Source of the DNA: Daldinia sp. FL1419
Lineage: Eukaryota > Ascomycota > Sordariomycetes > Xylariales > Hypoxylaceae
NCBI GenBank assembly: GCA_025201765.1
Contig: MU623404.1
Coordinates: 62,001 to 126,000 of the forward strand
Length of the DNA stretch: 64,000 nucleotides
Direction of reading: 5' to 3'
Both the position numbers and the translations under genes were made by a program. Of the stretch, positions 49,022-60,314 are shown one piece after another. Under the pieces are notes generated by a model, which did not search any database, was not told the DNA's origin, and was given only the letters and a program-made list of their open reading frames with translations. Every line of letters starts with the position of its first letter. Positions within the stretch are counted from its first letter, which is position 1.

Positions 49022-50071
49022 TGAGGGTGTTTCTACCACGTATCATCTCCCATCTCCAAGTTCTTAGAGATGTTTTGCTTGCTTCTATTTCGCGCCTCGG
49101 CACGTTTTACCTCCTTTTTTTCTACGGATTTAACAAAAACGGGGCATTTATTTTATCTTGACTTGGGGGTTTTTTTTTTGCCCTTCTTCCCGTCATAAGG
49201 GACGGCAGTGATACCTGGACGGCGTTGCTTGCATGAACGACTTTACGCCTTTTTCTTCTTGTTCTTCTTTCCCAGCTCAATACCTATTCTGTCTGCATGA
49301 AATGAGATGAGAAGTTTTTTTTTTCCAGTTCATACGAGTACAAATTATTCCCCCCTTACTTCATTTGGTTTGATATAGGGGAAAAAATGCGCGCAGAAAG
49401 AAAGATTTGTTTTTTTAATGAGTCATGACACCCCCAAGATCATCTTTCGGCTTTTCGTGGTATGGACTGTTTTCCTTACTTGGGTTTGGCTTCGCTTCGG
49501 TTGATGATGTATGTGTATTTATACTAGAATAATCTCATGGCCATTACCTCAATTTTTGCGTGTTGACATTCGGATTTGTGATTGTATTGCTATTGTAGAT
49601 TTCATTTCTGAACTCGTAGTATCGTAGGTTTTCGAAGATGGTTAGACTCCCTAACATTTCTCGAGTATCGTAACAAGTATGAGGATATAGGATAAGCATC
49701 TTGACAGAAACTTAAACACCAATGAGATATAGATGAGATGAGATGAGATGATTCAATACTATCAAGCTAAGCTATAAAACTGGTGTACTAGGCTCAAGGT
49801 CATGAGTTAATAAGATATAACTTTCAAGCCCCTTAATAAGCGATCTATCATAATGGTATATTTCCTATTTCCAATCCCGTATTCCACTAAGTACCCGCCG
49901 CCGTCGGTGCCTCTGAACCGATATACATATAAAAAGAAAAAAGATATAAGAGTACCCTTGCCATACTTCTACTGCGAATTGCTTCATATCATCGTCTAAA
50001 TTTCATATAGAAAAACGGACAAATGGTCAAAATACATAGGAAAGCTCCAAACGTCCAACCATCTTATCTTA
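49022..50071. other. convergent 3' region, leashin and Zn2Cys6 gene
   Basis: Non-coding, T-rich, with several poly(T) runs of 8-9 and a GATGA pentamer repeat at 49732-49751. It probably contains both 3' UTRs. No gene is visible. Confidence 0.55.
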
Positions 50072-52867
50072 TTAAGTGCTCCATCCCGCCACGGTAAAAT
50101 TAGGGTCGTGGAATCCCTGTATACTTAGCCCGCCAGTTTGCGGGTCGCTAGGGAAGAGTGAATTGATCGTATCCTAAGCCCCTTGTTAGTATAATCGGAA
50201 GTGGGTGTGCATCTAGAATCGTGAAAAACAAACCCAATCAATATTATCCATGATATTACCACTGGGAGCTAGCCCATGCCCTCCCCTCGTACCCGGTGTA
50301 GGGATCTGTTGGCTTCCATGCTCTATACTCGACCCATCGCTTGATGGGCTTGCTTGATTCGGTGGCAGGCTCCAAAGTGCCTGCCCGTCAGAAACTCCGG
50401 CGAATACCATCTGTGGCTGTGGCACCGGAGGACCTGACGGCATTGGTGGGGTATACCCAGGCTCAATCTTCGGTACGTCCGGGGCCATTTCCGGAGGCGG
50501 TTGCTGCGAGTAATTCTGCATAGGCGGTGATCGTCTCGAGGTTCCCGCAACAACGTTTTGTCCAGGGACAGCTCGTAAGAGGCTTGTGGGACCACGCATC
50601 TTGCGCATGCGCATGTACACTGCAGTCTTGCCTTGGATCTCGGTAAGAAGTTGCACGGCTTTAGCTTCGGGTGGAAGCCTACGGTCCATGCCAAAAACGT
50701 AGTCTAAACATGACCATATCCGCTCAGCGTCGCGGGAATGCGGACGAAAATAAACTTCAGTCGCCAGTAGTAATGCGATCTGATATTGAAAATAAGCACC
50801 AAGATACCACGACCAATCCTTAAAATTAGAATTGGTCTCGAGCTGAATCGCTAGCTCGACGATCATAATACCAGACGTAACGAGAAGCCGATTCAGTCGT
50901 GGCGGCATTGGGCTGGCGGCGTTTGAGTGGTAGGGATGTAAGATCATAACATGAAGGCGATACGTCAACAGATACATGACGCACTTGGCATATCTCTGGA
51001 TCGGCTGTGTAACATCCAGAAGACGATCGTATTTCTCTTGCATTCGTCTTCGGAAAGTTTCGATCTTAGTGAGCACGGCAGTTAACGTAGTCCGGCGAGT
51101 CTCAAGCCTCCGCCTATCAATCCATATGATGCGCATCATCTCGTTGATTTCAAAACGTATTAGGGCAAGAGTGTTGTTAGTCCACATGTCGGATGGTTCC
51201 GGCGGTCTTACGGCTAGTGTAAGTTCTTCGTCATTGCAGTTAACAGGCAATTTCGTATCGTAGTCATCTCGCCTGACTACTGGTTTCGGTCCTTGCGCTT
51301 CGCAAGTTCGAATATCAAGGAAGCATAACTGATGCCAAATCAAACGCCGGACGTGCGTTTCGAGGGGCGTGAGATCATAAGCTTCCCCATCACGGTGTAA
51401 GCCCATACATTCGGCCATCCGCACGGCCGCGCCAACGAGTACTGAATGAGCCCGTGATACTTCACCTCTGCAAAGGGGCAGCTATCACATGATTAGCCAT
51501 CCACTCGCATTATTCAAAAGTCATGGACTTACCATATACATGATGAATGCTTGCATCGTTTCTACTTTGGTGGTCCGTAAAAAGTTCGCCTTACTCAGGG
51601 CAGATTCGGTGCCCATCTTAAGACTAGAGACCCAGCTTTCTCGAGGATAACCGTAAAAATCGGGGATATTTTCGTCCAAGCTAATAGCTCCGCTAAACAT
51701 AGCCCCAAAGATGACAGCTTGCATCGAAGGTCGAGGTTCGTACCCTCCATTGATATCTTCCCAAAAAGCCGAGTAAGTTACCTCCAGTGTCGGCCTATGA
51801 GCACACGGGGCTATCGGGTGAACGCAAGTGAAGTACCGCTTCATTAACTGATCTGCAGCGACCCTAAACGGTAGAAATTGGAGAATTGACGGCGGCTCCC
51901 CCAGCTGACCGAAGAAGAAGCCGGATGTGGGTACTATATACTGCCCTCCTGGCTTCAGAAACTCAGGCAGATCGTCGATCCCAGCGGTCTGTTCTCCAAA
52001 CAGGGAAAGGTGTGAACCTTGAGGTTGTGCACCCGCGATACCCGCTGATATCTAAAATTTGCCTTGTAAGTATCTCGCTCCCGTGAGTGCTGTGCATCAC
52101 ATACCTCCTCGGATATTCTAGGCCGTGAGAGACCTCCTATCCTTTCAGTAATACGCATCTTCCCGATCTGGATTCCCAGATCTATCATGTCACCCGCCCC
52201 TTCGATGTCATCCTCGTACGTGACGTCTAAAGCCGCGAGCGGCGTAGCCTCTAGATCACGCTCTTCATCATCCTCGCCCGCAACATCGTCAGCCAGACTA
52301 CGCTGATGTGGCGTGCCTTTAGACGTCGTTGACTTTGCGACATCACGCTCGAGTTCTCGCTCAAGAGTCCCTTGCTTCTCTTTAATTTCGGCTAAGCGCA
52401 TTTGACTAGCTTCGTCTAGTCGGGGTCCTATATATAGACATTCTCGGGCGGCCTTGTGGCAGTTTGTGCAGGACGGACTCGTCTTGGAACATTTTAACTT
52501 TCTTCTTCGACATTCTAAGCAGCTTTCATATACGGAGTGCAAGAAGCAAAACTTTGGCTCCCTGGCTAAGGTTAAAAGTATGCGCCGGGAAGCCAAGCTT
52601 TGTTCCTAGGGTACTCCGCGTTTGTGGATTAGCACTCGCATATCGTACTTGTAAGGCGGACGTAAGGAGGGGATTACGCATATCAGGGGTAAATAATACG
52701 TATGTCCGAATTGCTTATTTTTTCTATTTTCGTCTCGGTATTGGGCTTATAGGAACGGACGGTATATCTCACCTGTTGATCATACGGTTGCGCCGGCGAA
52801 TGGGTTTCGCCTGCCAAGCGGCGCGTGAATCCGGATCTAAGCCGGCCACGTGGTCGGATTGTTCCAT
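50072..52867 (-). CDS. Zn2Cys6 transcription factor with fungal-specific regulatory domain
   Basis: DNA-binding transcriptional regulator; target genes unknown. Five exons inferred: 52867-52773, 52522-52105, 52051-51533, 51481-50234 and 50173-50072 (introns 250, 53, 51 and 60 bp), in frame, 793 aa. The first exon supplies the only ATG and the basic lead RRRNRMIN. The splice then completes the zinc cluster SCLECRRRKLKCSK with six Cys (spacing C-x2-C-x6-C-x6-C-x2-C-x6-C, about residues 33-60). A charged linker helix follows (MRLAEIKEKQGTLERELERD). The middle-homology domain (about 235-480) includes FTCVHPIAPCAHRPT, LPLCRGEVSRAHSVLVGAAV (restored across intron 3), RMAECMGLHRDG and LIWHQLCFLDIRT. 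The last exon adds DTINSLFPSDPQTGG to the end FTVAGWST; its donor is GTTTGT, weaker than the others. Without that splice the frame would stop at 50213. Confidence 0.88.
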
Positions 52868-54112
52868 GATTGAGGAACGGTGCTATGGTGGGAGAGATGC
52901 CGGAGTTGGTACGGGATTACTCGAGCGCTGTTAATGCGCCGGCGCCGCCCTGTGGATCGTCGCCTCGATCTCATAGGCCCATCTAACCCCCCAGATTTCA
53001 TGTCAGATCTCGCCCAGAATGCCGGGGATTTCGGTACTGGTTAATTGGGTGCCGAGACAAATTTATTTGCTTCTCGGGCTCGGGTAGGTGTTCGTAGGAT
53101 TCCTTTTACCGCACGATACGATATGATACGATATGATAAAGGTACGGACGTAAAAAGCAAGTCGTCTACTAGGTGTGGCGAGCGAAGGTCTATTATATGG
53201 AATCAGATCAGGACCCGATCAGTTTATCGGCGCCTCCACCCACCTCTTTACTATTAGAACAAGCTAGGTGTGTTTTTTTTGCACATTGAGGAGGGGTGGG
53301 GATAATACCGATTCCTTGGGCTCCCTTACATGCAATCAATATCCAGGAATCAGAGCGGCAGAGTTATACGTCCCTCCGTCGGCGCTGCAGCAGATGATGC
53401 ATGGCGGAACCGCCCACGAATAACGGCAAGGTATCAAGCGAGTCCTCGGGGAGGTCAAAGCAAGAGGAAATAATATTATGTAAGAGAAGAAGAAGAAGAG
53501 ATAAGGTCTCTTTTTTACTCGGCCATGGTTAACAAGGACGACCAGCATGAGATGAAAATGAGTAGATACATACTAGGTAAATGTAGGTACCTATAATAAA
53601 AACGAATCACTTTGAGAGGAGAAAATTGTAAAGAGAGTATGTACCTAAAGGTAGGCGCGCAAGCTGTGGGGCATATTTCTTCTCTTGTGCCTGCTTCAAA
53701 GCTCTGTCCTATCACTTATTATCTGTACTAGTAGTAGTATCTGGTACTATTTGTACTACCCATAGGAAAGTGCAGGTATTGTACTTACCTTTTATTGTAC
53801 CTATTGTGAGCACGTGGTTGAGCAGCTTCCACACACCGAAGCATGAGACACGGGGCTTAATAACCTGGAAGTTATCAAAGAAGGAGGTAGGGACCGTGTT
53901 TACATACATGTACGTAAGTTTAGTCCGGTACATCTAGATAATAAGGTAAGTTTAGCTAACGCAGAAGGAACAATATGTCGGTATCTGCATGTATGTCCAT
54001 GTTCTCTACCTAAGCACCTGGTACCTGAGCACAATACAATAGAAGATCCATTGCCTTGTAGTTCTAGGTACCTGCCTACCTAGGTAGCACATGGGCATAT
54101 CTCTACATCTCT

Positions 54113-54136
54113 ATACGTCCATACGTCCATACGTCC
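54113..54136. repeat. octamer tandem repeat (ATACGTCC)x3
   Basis: Three exact consecutive copies followed by ATAC. Confidence 0.92.
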
Positions 54137-54790
54137 ATACACCTACGCCAGAGCTACCTAAGGACATGGAACTAATGTATGTATGTAGATACTTATATGC
54201 TACTTATATGTTACGTAGGTAGGTACTAAGACACTAGATGGACATCATTACCTACCTAGTGGACACCCAAAATATGTAGTAGCTAACCCAACGCCTCGGG
54301 TAACGTACCCCGAACAAGCGGAGAAAGGGACTCCTGGAAAACATCAGGGGACAACCCTTTATACAGAAGTCAAGCCTAACCGCTTACGGACTATCCAATC
54401 AAGCGCCTCGATGACTTTTTCGGACCTCTTCACTCCATGCCCTTTCTGTATCTGGTCTGTCGCATGTTGACTATGCGTTGGGTCATCCAGCCTCGCTCGG
54501 CGCCGCCGACCGATCCTTGAGGACGATATGATATCCACACTATAAGTGTCGATATAACAACCAGAGATGGTGTATTTTACAAGTTAATTTAGTGCCGAAT
54601 AGGTCCTATGCATATCTGGTACTACCCATACCTACCTAGGTACCCATATCTACCTTGCCCATGGCGTGTAAGCATTCACCCCCTAATCATAAACCTTCTC
54701 AGGCCCCTTACCATATCGAGAATATTGCCTGCCTACCGGCCCAACTTGGCGTCTGAGTATCTAGGAGGCTGACGCCCAAATCCGCTTAAT

Positions 54791-54848
54791 GCCTGTGATG
54801 CCTGCGATGCCTGCGATGCCTGCGATGCCTGCGATGCCTGCGATGCTT
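54791..54848. repeat. 9-bp tandem repeat (GCCTGCGAT)x6
   Basis: About six consecutive 9-bp units; the first carries GTGAT and the last begins to diverge (GCTTGAGAC). The unit length is a multiple of three, so both strands stay open and give a spurious Arg-His repeat frame. Confidence 0.92.
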
Positions 54849-55257
54849 GAGACATCTTGGCTGCCGTGTAACCGACAGCAATGTAATAACAAGCTCAACT
54901 CTTTCTAACAGAAACTTTAAGCTGCCATACATACCAATCACCACCCTCCTCTCCTCCCGTTTTAACAAGTGATCCCAGGCAAATCGGTCCATACCTTAGT
55001 GTATTACGTAGTCCGTACGACAATCTTCTCGTCATACTATTGAATTTCTTTCTTTTAGTTTCATCTTTCTAGCTCCTCCTCTAAGCATATGGGTATATGG
55101 TGTATGTACATTATTTACCCCGGCGTATGCCCATGCACCGCGCGCATAATATCCAAAGATCATGATTCGGTATACCGCGTTGGGTTTTCGTCTAGCGGAT
55201 TACTAGGCTGCCCAACTTGCGCTTTTTCCTCAAGCCATCCTAGCTTCGGCCGGCGCC

Positions 55258-57294
55258 TCATCCGATACTCCTGCAGCGATGCCGGGCGTTATAGATTCTC
55301 CATCGCCTCAAGGCCAATCCAATAGTCAACATTTTCTCGCGGCCAACATGCCTATCGAGTAAGGACAAAAACCACCGCAATCGAGTAACTCGTCCCGGCT
55401 TTCCTTCTGCAAGGTCCCTTGTGATATTGTGGAGCAGCGCCCGGAGGGCTGGGACTGGTACTACCAAGCCACGTCTGCTCTGGAGGTAGGCGATGCATCG
55501 CGAAATGAGGGCAAAGGATTGTCGAGGTGAGATTCCATGTGACATAGCAAACGTCATTACCGCTTTGGTGGCTGCCCTCGTATTCTTGACGAGTTTCCGC
55601 TTAGTAGGAAACTTGATTGGGGTTTGCCTGGCCGGTAGTTGCTTTACCCGTAGAGCGCTTAGGACTTTGTAATGCCTGAATGATCGGTTCCTTGTTAGAG
55701 TTTTCAGGGTATCGGTCGATAAGTGAGTGTCCCAGAAACTCTTAGTATCCGCATTTCTTTTGCTTTCCACCCTGCCTTCTCGGTAAAGATTAAGGAGATC
55801 TATGGCTAGAACTGGGTCACCGATCCCGATGGCAATATTGACTAAAGGGGTTACCTCGCTCTTAATGAAGATCCGCATCCCTTTTGCAAATTTCATAATG
55901 TCCTGCTCTCGGCCGAGCTCCTTGAGAAATTTGCAAAGGCCTTTGGCAAGACCAAATTGGTTCGTCTCCCACAATGCCATGCCGAAGTATCCGTAGCACG
56001 TCGAATCTTTACCCCGAGTTCGTTCGAGTACGTTATGGAGTTTGTTGAAATGTTCAACCGAAGGTCGGCACCTAGCTAAATACATTTCGCAAATCCCCCT
56101 GTTTGAAAGAGGTCTTATATCTCTGCCGGCTTCAAGGACATTGGCCGTCTTTATTAGGTACTGGTCGTCTACGCTTGATAACCGAGCTAGAAGTTGTAGC
56201 CAACCCAAGCGCATTCGAGGGAAGTATACGTCTGTAGACTCCCTATGCGCCAACACGTGCTGAGTGCCATTTTCTAGTATAAAGCGATAATCGGATAGAT
56301 TAAGTCTTCCCAAGATCTTAGCCATTCTGGTAGCTTGCCGGATGACGGCCGACCGCTTCCTGCTGGAACCCGAGGCAATCAAGTAGGTATGCAAGTTGGC
56401 TAGCACGCCTGCTGACGCTTCCCCCAAGTAGACTTCTGGTATACGATCCATAGCTTTTGATAAGATGCGCATGCTATTAATTTGTAGTTCTGAAATCCTT
56501 TGTAGCAAATCGCACCAAAAATAGCCATCGAGACGATTCTCCCCGTATACAGTGTGGTCAGAAATGCCTACAATAGTAGCATCGAGTAAATCTAGCTTGA
56601 TTCGATCCGCGGCCCATTCCATAGGCCCCCCAATTCCCGCTTGTGACATATCAATCCCCTGTCGAATGCCCTCCAATACGGTACAGATGAGGTCACCGGG
56701 GTAGAAGTCACTAGTAAGATGATTGCTCCAAGTACGACAGAACCCTGCGAAATTCGGCCTCGTTGTTGTTGCTTCGGATTCTAAATCTCGAAAGAGAGAA
56801 TTTAGTCCGGTATCGATGATTTCCGTCGGTGTAGTATGGGCATCCCAGTTGCTGTTTAGCAGGGGTTGAGTAACAACCTCTCCAGTCGCTATCGAACTAT
56901 CATGAGTAGACTTAGAAAACCAGTCCAGCATGGATTTTGCCAAGGTCTGATCCTCTGCGCTTTTGTCTTGGTGGTGTCGAAGTCGCGTATGGCGCGGTGA
57001 TGGCGGCTTCCAACGCCATTGCGTCAGATCCGCCAAGTTCTCGAGGCCCCATAGCGGCGACGCAGAACGTAAGTGTCCTGAGTTCAGTTCAACCATGTGT
57101 CTTTTCCCCATACGCCTTTTATTCTCCATAGGACCAGGAACGGAGGAGCCATAGCGAGCGACTGCCCTCGACCCTACGCAGTAGCGATCGAATGCGGCGG
57201 CAAGGAGGGCCTCCGATATCCATATACTATCGTTTTGCGGACATATATGACGGTTAGCGACTCGACGGCATCGCGAAGCTAAGGCGGGAGACAT
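55258..57294 (-). CDS. conserved-looking orphan, probable mitochondrial helical-repeat protein
   Basis: I do not recognise the family with certainty. Single exon, 678 aa from the ATG at 57294. The N-terminal 60 residues are rich in Arg and Ala with few acids (MSPALASRCRRVANRH), compatible with a mitochondrial presequence. From about residue 150 on the protein is mainly helical. It has a run of helix pairs between about 380 and 560 (for example TCYGYFGMALWETNQFGLAK, TPLVNIAIGIGDPVLAIDLL) that resembles a TPR/PPR-like solenoid. The C-terminal part (TKAVMTFAMSHGISPRQSF, LRALLHNITRDLAEGKPGR and LRWFLSLLDRH) looks like a compact conserved block of the kind seen in fungal mitochondrial expression factors. 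No catalytic motif is seen. It is divergent from HEM12, with about 560 bp between the start codons. Confidence 0.7.
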   Translation of the reverse strand: MSPALASRCRRVANRHICPQNDSIWISEALLAAAFDRYCVGSRAVARYGSSVPGPMENKRRMGKRHMVELNSGHLRSASPLWGLENLADLTQWRWKPPSPRHTRLRHHQDKSAEDQTLAKSMLDWFSKSTHDSSIATGEVVTQPLLNSNWDAHTTPTEIIDTGLNSLFRDLESEATTTRPNFAGFCRTWSNHLTSDFYPGDLICTVLEGIRQGIDMSQAGIGGPMEWAADRIKLDLLDATIVGISDHTVYGENRLDGYFWCDLLQRISELQINSMRILSKAMDRIPEVYLGEASAGVLANLHTYLIASGSSRKRSAVIRQATRMAKILGRLNLSDYRFILENGTQHVLAHRESTDVYFPRMRLGWLQLLARLSSVDDQYLIKTANVLEAGRDIRPLSNRGICEMYLARCRPSVEHFNKLHNVLERTRGKDSTCYGYFGMALWETNQFGLAKGLCKFLKELGREQDIMKFAKGMRIFIKSEVTPLVNIAIGIGDPVLAIDLLNLYREGRVESKRNADTKSFWDTHLSTDTLKTLTRNRSFRHYKVLSALRVKQLPARQTPIKFPTKRKLVKNTRAATKAVMTFAMSHGISPRQSFALISRCIAYLQSRRGLVVPVPALRALLHNITRDLAEGKPGRVTRLRWFLSLLDRHVGREKMLTIGLALRRWRIYNARHRCRSIG

Positions 57295-57853
57295 GGGCGG
57301 AGGGGAGGAGGAGGATAAAACGTATAAACCCTCCTTTCGAGCATGAGTAAATTCGATAGGCGTCGTTAAATCATTTCAGCTCAACAATATGTGATAACGC
57401 ATTCGATTAACTATTATACAGCCTCCGATTGACGTGATTGGGCGCCAATGAGGCTATACGGAAGGTGGAATTGTGAAAGCTTGTGAAAGAATTGAGGTCG
57501 AAATTTGGAGCTTAGAAAACAAATGAAGGAAGCTTATTGGTTCGAACCCTAGCTGTATATTCCTACCTACTAGTTAGGTAGGTACGAGCATTCTGTATTG
57601 TATTGTATGTACTTTGTCCCGTACCTATCCCCCACTAATCAAATGTAGGTATGTACCTACCTATGGTGGGCTCCTTACATAAGACACTTACAGGGGCACA
57701 TCCCACCATCCAACCATTGAAGCTAGCAAACCGTGGGGTTGAGACGAGACGGGGAGGAACGGACGACCTTATACATTGTCTCGACATTTCTCCAAGACGT
57801 ATTTGCATATTTCTTTTTTCCCTAATTATACTTCCAACTCCCCGTCGCTAATC
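57295..57853. other. divergent promoter region of the orphan gene and HEM12
   Basis: A 559-bp spacer between two genes transcribed away from each other. It holds GTAGGTACG/GTACCTACC motif copies (57565-57665). A GGTTCGAACCC at 57538-57548 resembles a tRNA T-loop but has no matching cloverleaf. Confidence 0.55.
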
Positions 57854-59077
57854 ATGTCTCACGATTTTGCCCCGTTAACCAACGACTTGATATTGAGGGC
57901 AGCAAGAGGTGTGCATTATCCCACTCTTATTATCATTCCTCCAAAAGATACTAATTCAGGTTGTCGCACAACGTAGGTGAGGATGTAGAACGCGCGCCAA
58001 TATGGATCATGCGTCAAGGTATATGCAAATAGCCAGCCTAGAAGTAGGGATTTCTAATTGCTGATGACCCCGTCAGCTGGTCGATACCTACCCGAATATC
58101 ACGAAGCCAAGGGTGGCCGCGATTTCTTCGAATGTTGTCGAGACCCTGAAGTCGCTTCGACCCTCACTCTGCAACCCATCGAGCGTTTCGCCGGTCTACT
58201 TGACGCTTCAATTATATTCTCCGACATACTCGTCGTCCCGCAGGCCCTAGGAATGGTCGTCGAGATGGTGGAAAAGAAGGGCCCGCACTTCCCGGATCCG
58301 TTAAGGTCGCCCGACGACGGTCAATACTCCAAGGTCCTCAACAAGAGCGTGGACGTCGCGGTCGAGCTGGACTACGTATATAAGGCGATTGCCTTGACGA
58401 GGAAGAAGCTAAATGGTCGTGTACCGCTAATTGGCTTCTGCGGTGCACCTTGGACCCTCTTCTGCTATATGGTCGAAGGAGGTGGTACGAAGCTATTCAT
58501 CGAGAGCAAGAAGTGGATTTACCGTCATCCCGAGGAATCCAAGGCCTTGCTTCAGAAGATATCAGAGGTCTGCGTGGAGTACTTAGCGCTACAAGTCAAA
58601 GCAGGCGCTCAGTTGATCCAAGTTTTCGATTCCTGGGCAGGAGAGCTGTCGCCCTCAACTTTCAAAAAGTTTAGCGAACCCTATCTAGCTTACATCTCGA
58701 AGAACTTACCAAAGAGGCTAGCAGAGCTGGGCTTAGAACGTGTGCCTCAGATTGTCTTCCCCAAGGGGGCCAATTTTGCACTAGATTCCGTTTGCAACTT
58801 AGGCTATGATGTTGTCGGTCTGGATTGGCAGATTGACCCCGCCGAAGCCGTCAAGATCAGGGGAAACAGGCGGATAGTCTTCCAGGGGAATGCCGACCCC
58901 GGTGTATTATACGGGACAAAGGCAGCCATAACAGAAACGGTAGAAGAAATGGTTAAAGGCTTTGGAGGTGGTAAGAAAGGCTGGATCGCCAATCTGGGCC
59001 ACGGTATTACACCGTTGGTAAACCCGGAAGATCTAAAGTTCTATCTACAAGAAGTCCAGCGATTTACCAGTAGGTAA
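57854..59077 (+). CDS. HEM12: uroporphyrinogen decarboxylase
   Basis: Cytosolic haem-pathway enzyme that removes four acetate carboxyls from uroporphyrinogen III to give coproporphyrinogen III. Three exons inferred: 57854-57908, 57977-58018 (only 42 bp) and 58077-59077, introns 68 and 58 bp, giving 365 aa, the family's usual length. The splices rebuild the N-terminal signature: ILRAARGEDVERAPIWIMRQ, then AGRYLPEYHEAKGGRDFF. The substrate-binding Arg31 and Arg35 are both in it. Asp82 (IIFSDILVVPQALG) is the catalytic aspartate. GFCGAPWTLFCYMVEGGG carries the conserved Tyr, VFDSWAGELSP the conserved Ser region, and NLGHGITP the conserved His near the C-terminus. Without the two small exons the open frame would start late and lose the RQAGR motif. 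Confidence 0.95.
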
Positions 59078-59119
59078 CAAATGTCTATGGCGCCATCAAA
59101 CCCTCTAAATAAAAGCTAT

Positions 59120-60314
59120 CTATTTTTCCGGGAAACTCTTGTCTAAGTCTATCCCACTCCTAATTTCTGTTAGAGCTATGTGCCTCTTCAAAGTGAATAA
59201 ATCAATGCAGAAAATACTATACTTACCATGAGACGGTCCAAGCCACCTTTCCACCTAAACTCTTGCAGACCCTTTGACTCTTTGGATTGTCAGGAGCGAC
59301 ATCCGCCCAGCAATGCTCGTCGTCATCATACTCCTTCAAGCGCTCACGAAGGATCTTAACGGCCGCTGCCTTCGCAAAGCCCTTGCCACGCCACTCTTCC
59401 TCGCAATGTAAACTGCTCAGCGAGGAATCTGGCCCTAGTAGAACCCACGCAATAGGCGTGTTATCGCTTCGGTAGACAGCCATGCTAGGCAATAAGACTA
59501 TGGTTCGTCTGTAGATATATAAGATTAACTCGCCCATACAAAACTACAGATTTACCAGAAACAGATGGGTAGGTAGATAGTAAGGGGTGTGAAAAGAACA
59601 GGGGAAAACATACTCCTTCCTCGCAATGTTCGTCCTCGACAACATAAGCGGGATATCCTCCCTCCTAACCGCCCTCCACTCCATGTCCTCCGCCAACGGG
59701 CTCTTCACCTCGGGCAAACCCCCCAGGGTAAACATCCACTTATCAAAAACGGAGACGTAGCTAAACACAACCCCCCGATTCAGCAGCGCCAACCTCGTCG
59801 TCTCGCTCAGCGTCCCCGCCAGAATCCGCGCGGGGCGCAAATCCTGCCCCTCTCGTCGTTGGACCGCAGCGTGGTCCGTCCCAGGGGCGTAGAAGGCCTC
59901 GCGGATACTCTTGGCCTCGCGCAGGATCTGGACCGCGCACTCGGCGGCGGCGGCGGCTTCCGCGGCGTTGGCGTCTAGGCTGGGGGATCCTGGGGCGAGA
60001 GCGCTGGGGCGCCGCTCTAGCGACGCGTACAGCCAAATCTCTGTCTCCGGGCCTCGTGATAGGTCCAGGTAGGCTGCTGCGAAGGGGGTATCGCTGCCGT
60101 GCTGGGCGATGGGGAGGCCCGGCTGGCTGGCAAATAGGATACGTGTGTGCTCTGTAATCCCCCCGGGAAAGCGGGTGAAACGTAGGCGCCGGAGCAGCGG
60201 TAGCGCATACGGCCGGTGGTGCGCTCGTAGGATGTTGACTAGGTCTTCCGGTGGCTGCGTGTACACGGTGACGGCCACGGCTGATACCGCGGACGTTGGT
60301 GCGTTTGTAGACAT
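59120..60314 (-). CDS. GNAT-family N-acetyltransferase (FR47-like)
   Basis: Probable acetyl-CoA-dependent acyltransferase; substrate unknown. Exons 60314-59614, 59508-59227 and 59159-59120 (introns 105 and 67 bp) join in frame to 340 aa. The second splice is my preference because the donor is a perfect GTAAGT and a CTCTAAC branch precedes the acceptor. If it is not used the frame stops at 59223 and the protein has 328 aa. The N-terminal half (PEDLVNILRAHHRPYALPLL, then a Glu/Ala-rich helix) is the family's variable part. The GNAT fold is C-terminal: MAVYRSDNTPIAWVLLGPDS, then LHCEEEWRGKGFAKAAAV containing the R-x-x-G-x-A acetyl-CoA loop (Arg274 to Ala279), and DVAPDNPKSQRVCKSLGGKV. It converges on HEM12 with only about 40 bp between the stop codons, so their 3' UTRs probably overlap. 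Confidence 0.85.

Larger units (their letters stand above)
52868..55257. other. intergenic
   Basis: Promoter side of the transcription factor and 3' side of the orphan mitochondrial-type gene. It is rich in TACCTAGGTA-like motif copies (near 54066-54086 and 54636-54650), has a tandem ATACGTCC repeat (54113-54136) and a 9-bp repeat (54791-54848). No gene is supported; the frame at 54786-54992 is produced by the 9-bp repeat. Confidence 0.55.

Noticed and set aside
52523..52596. Start of the Zn2Cys6 protein at a TTG near 52596
   Set aside because: The residues before the zinc cluster there do not resemble the family; splicing from an upstream ATG exon (52867-52773) restores the typical RRRNRMINSCLEC lead.
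54786..54992. Minus-strand frame with Arg-His repeats
   Set aside because: Produced entirely by the 9-bp tandem repeat.
57538..57560. tRNA-like T-loop GGTTCGAACCC
   Set aside because: No D-arm, anticodon arm or acceptor stem can be paired around it.
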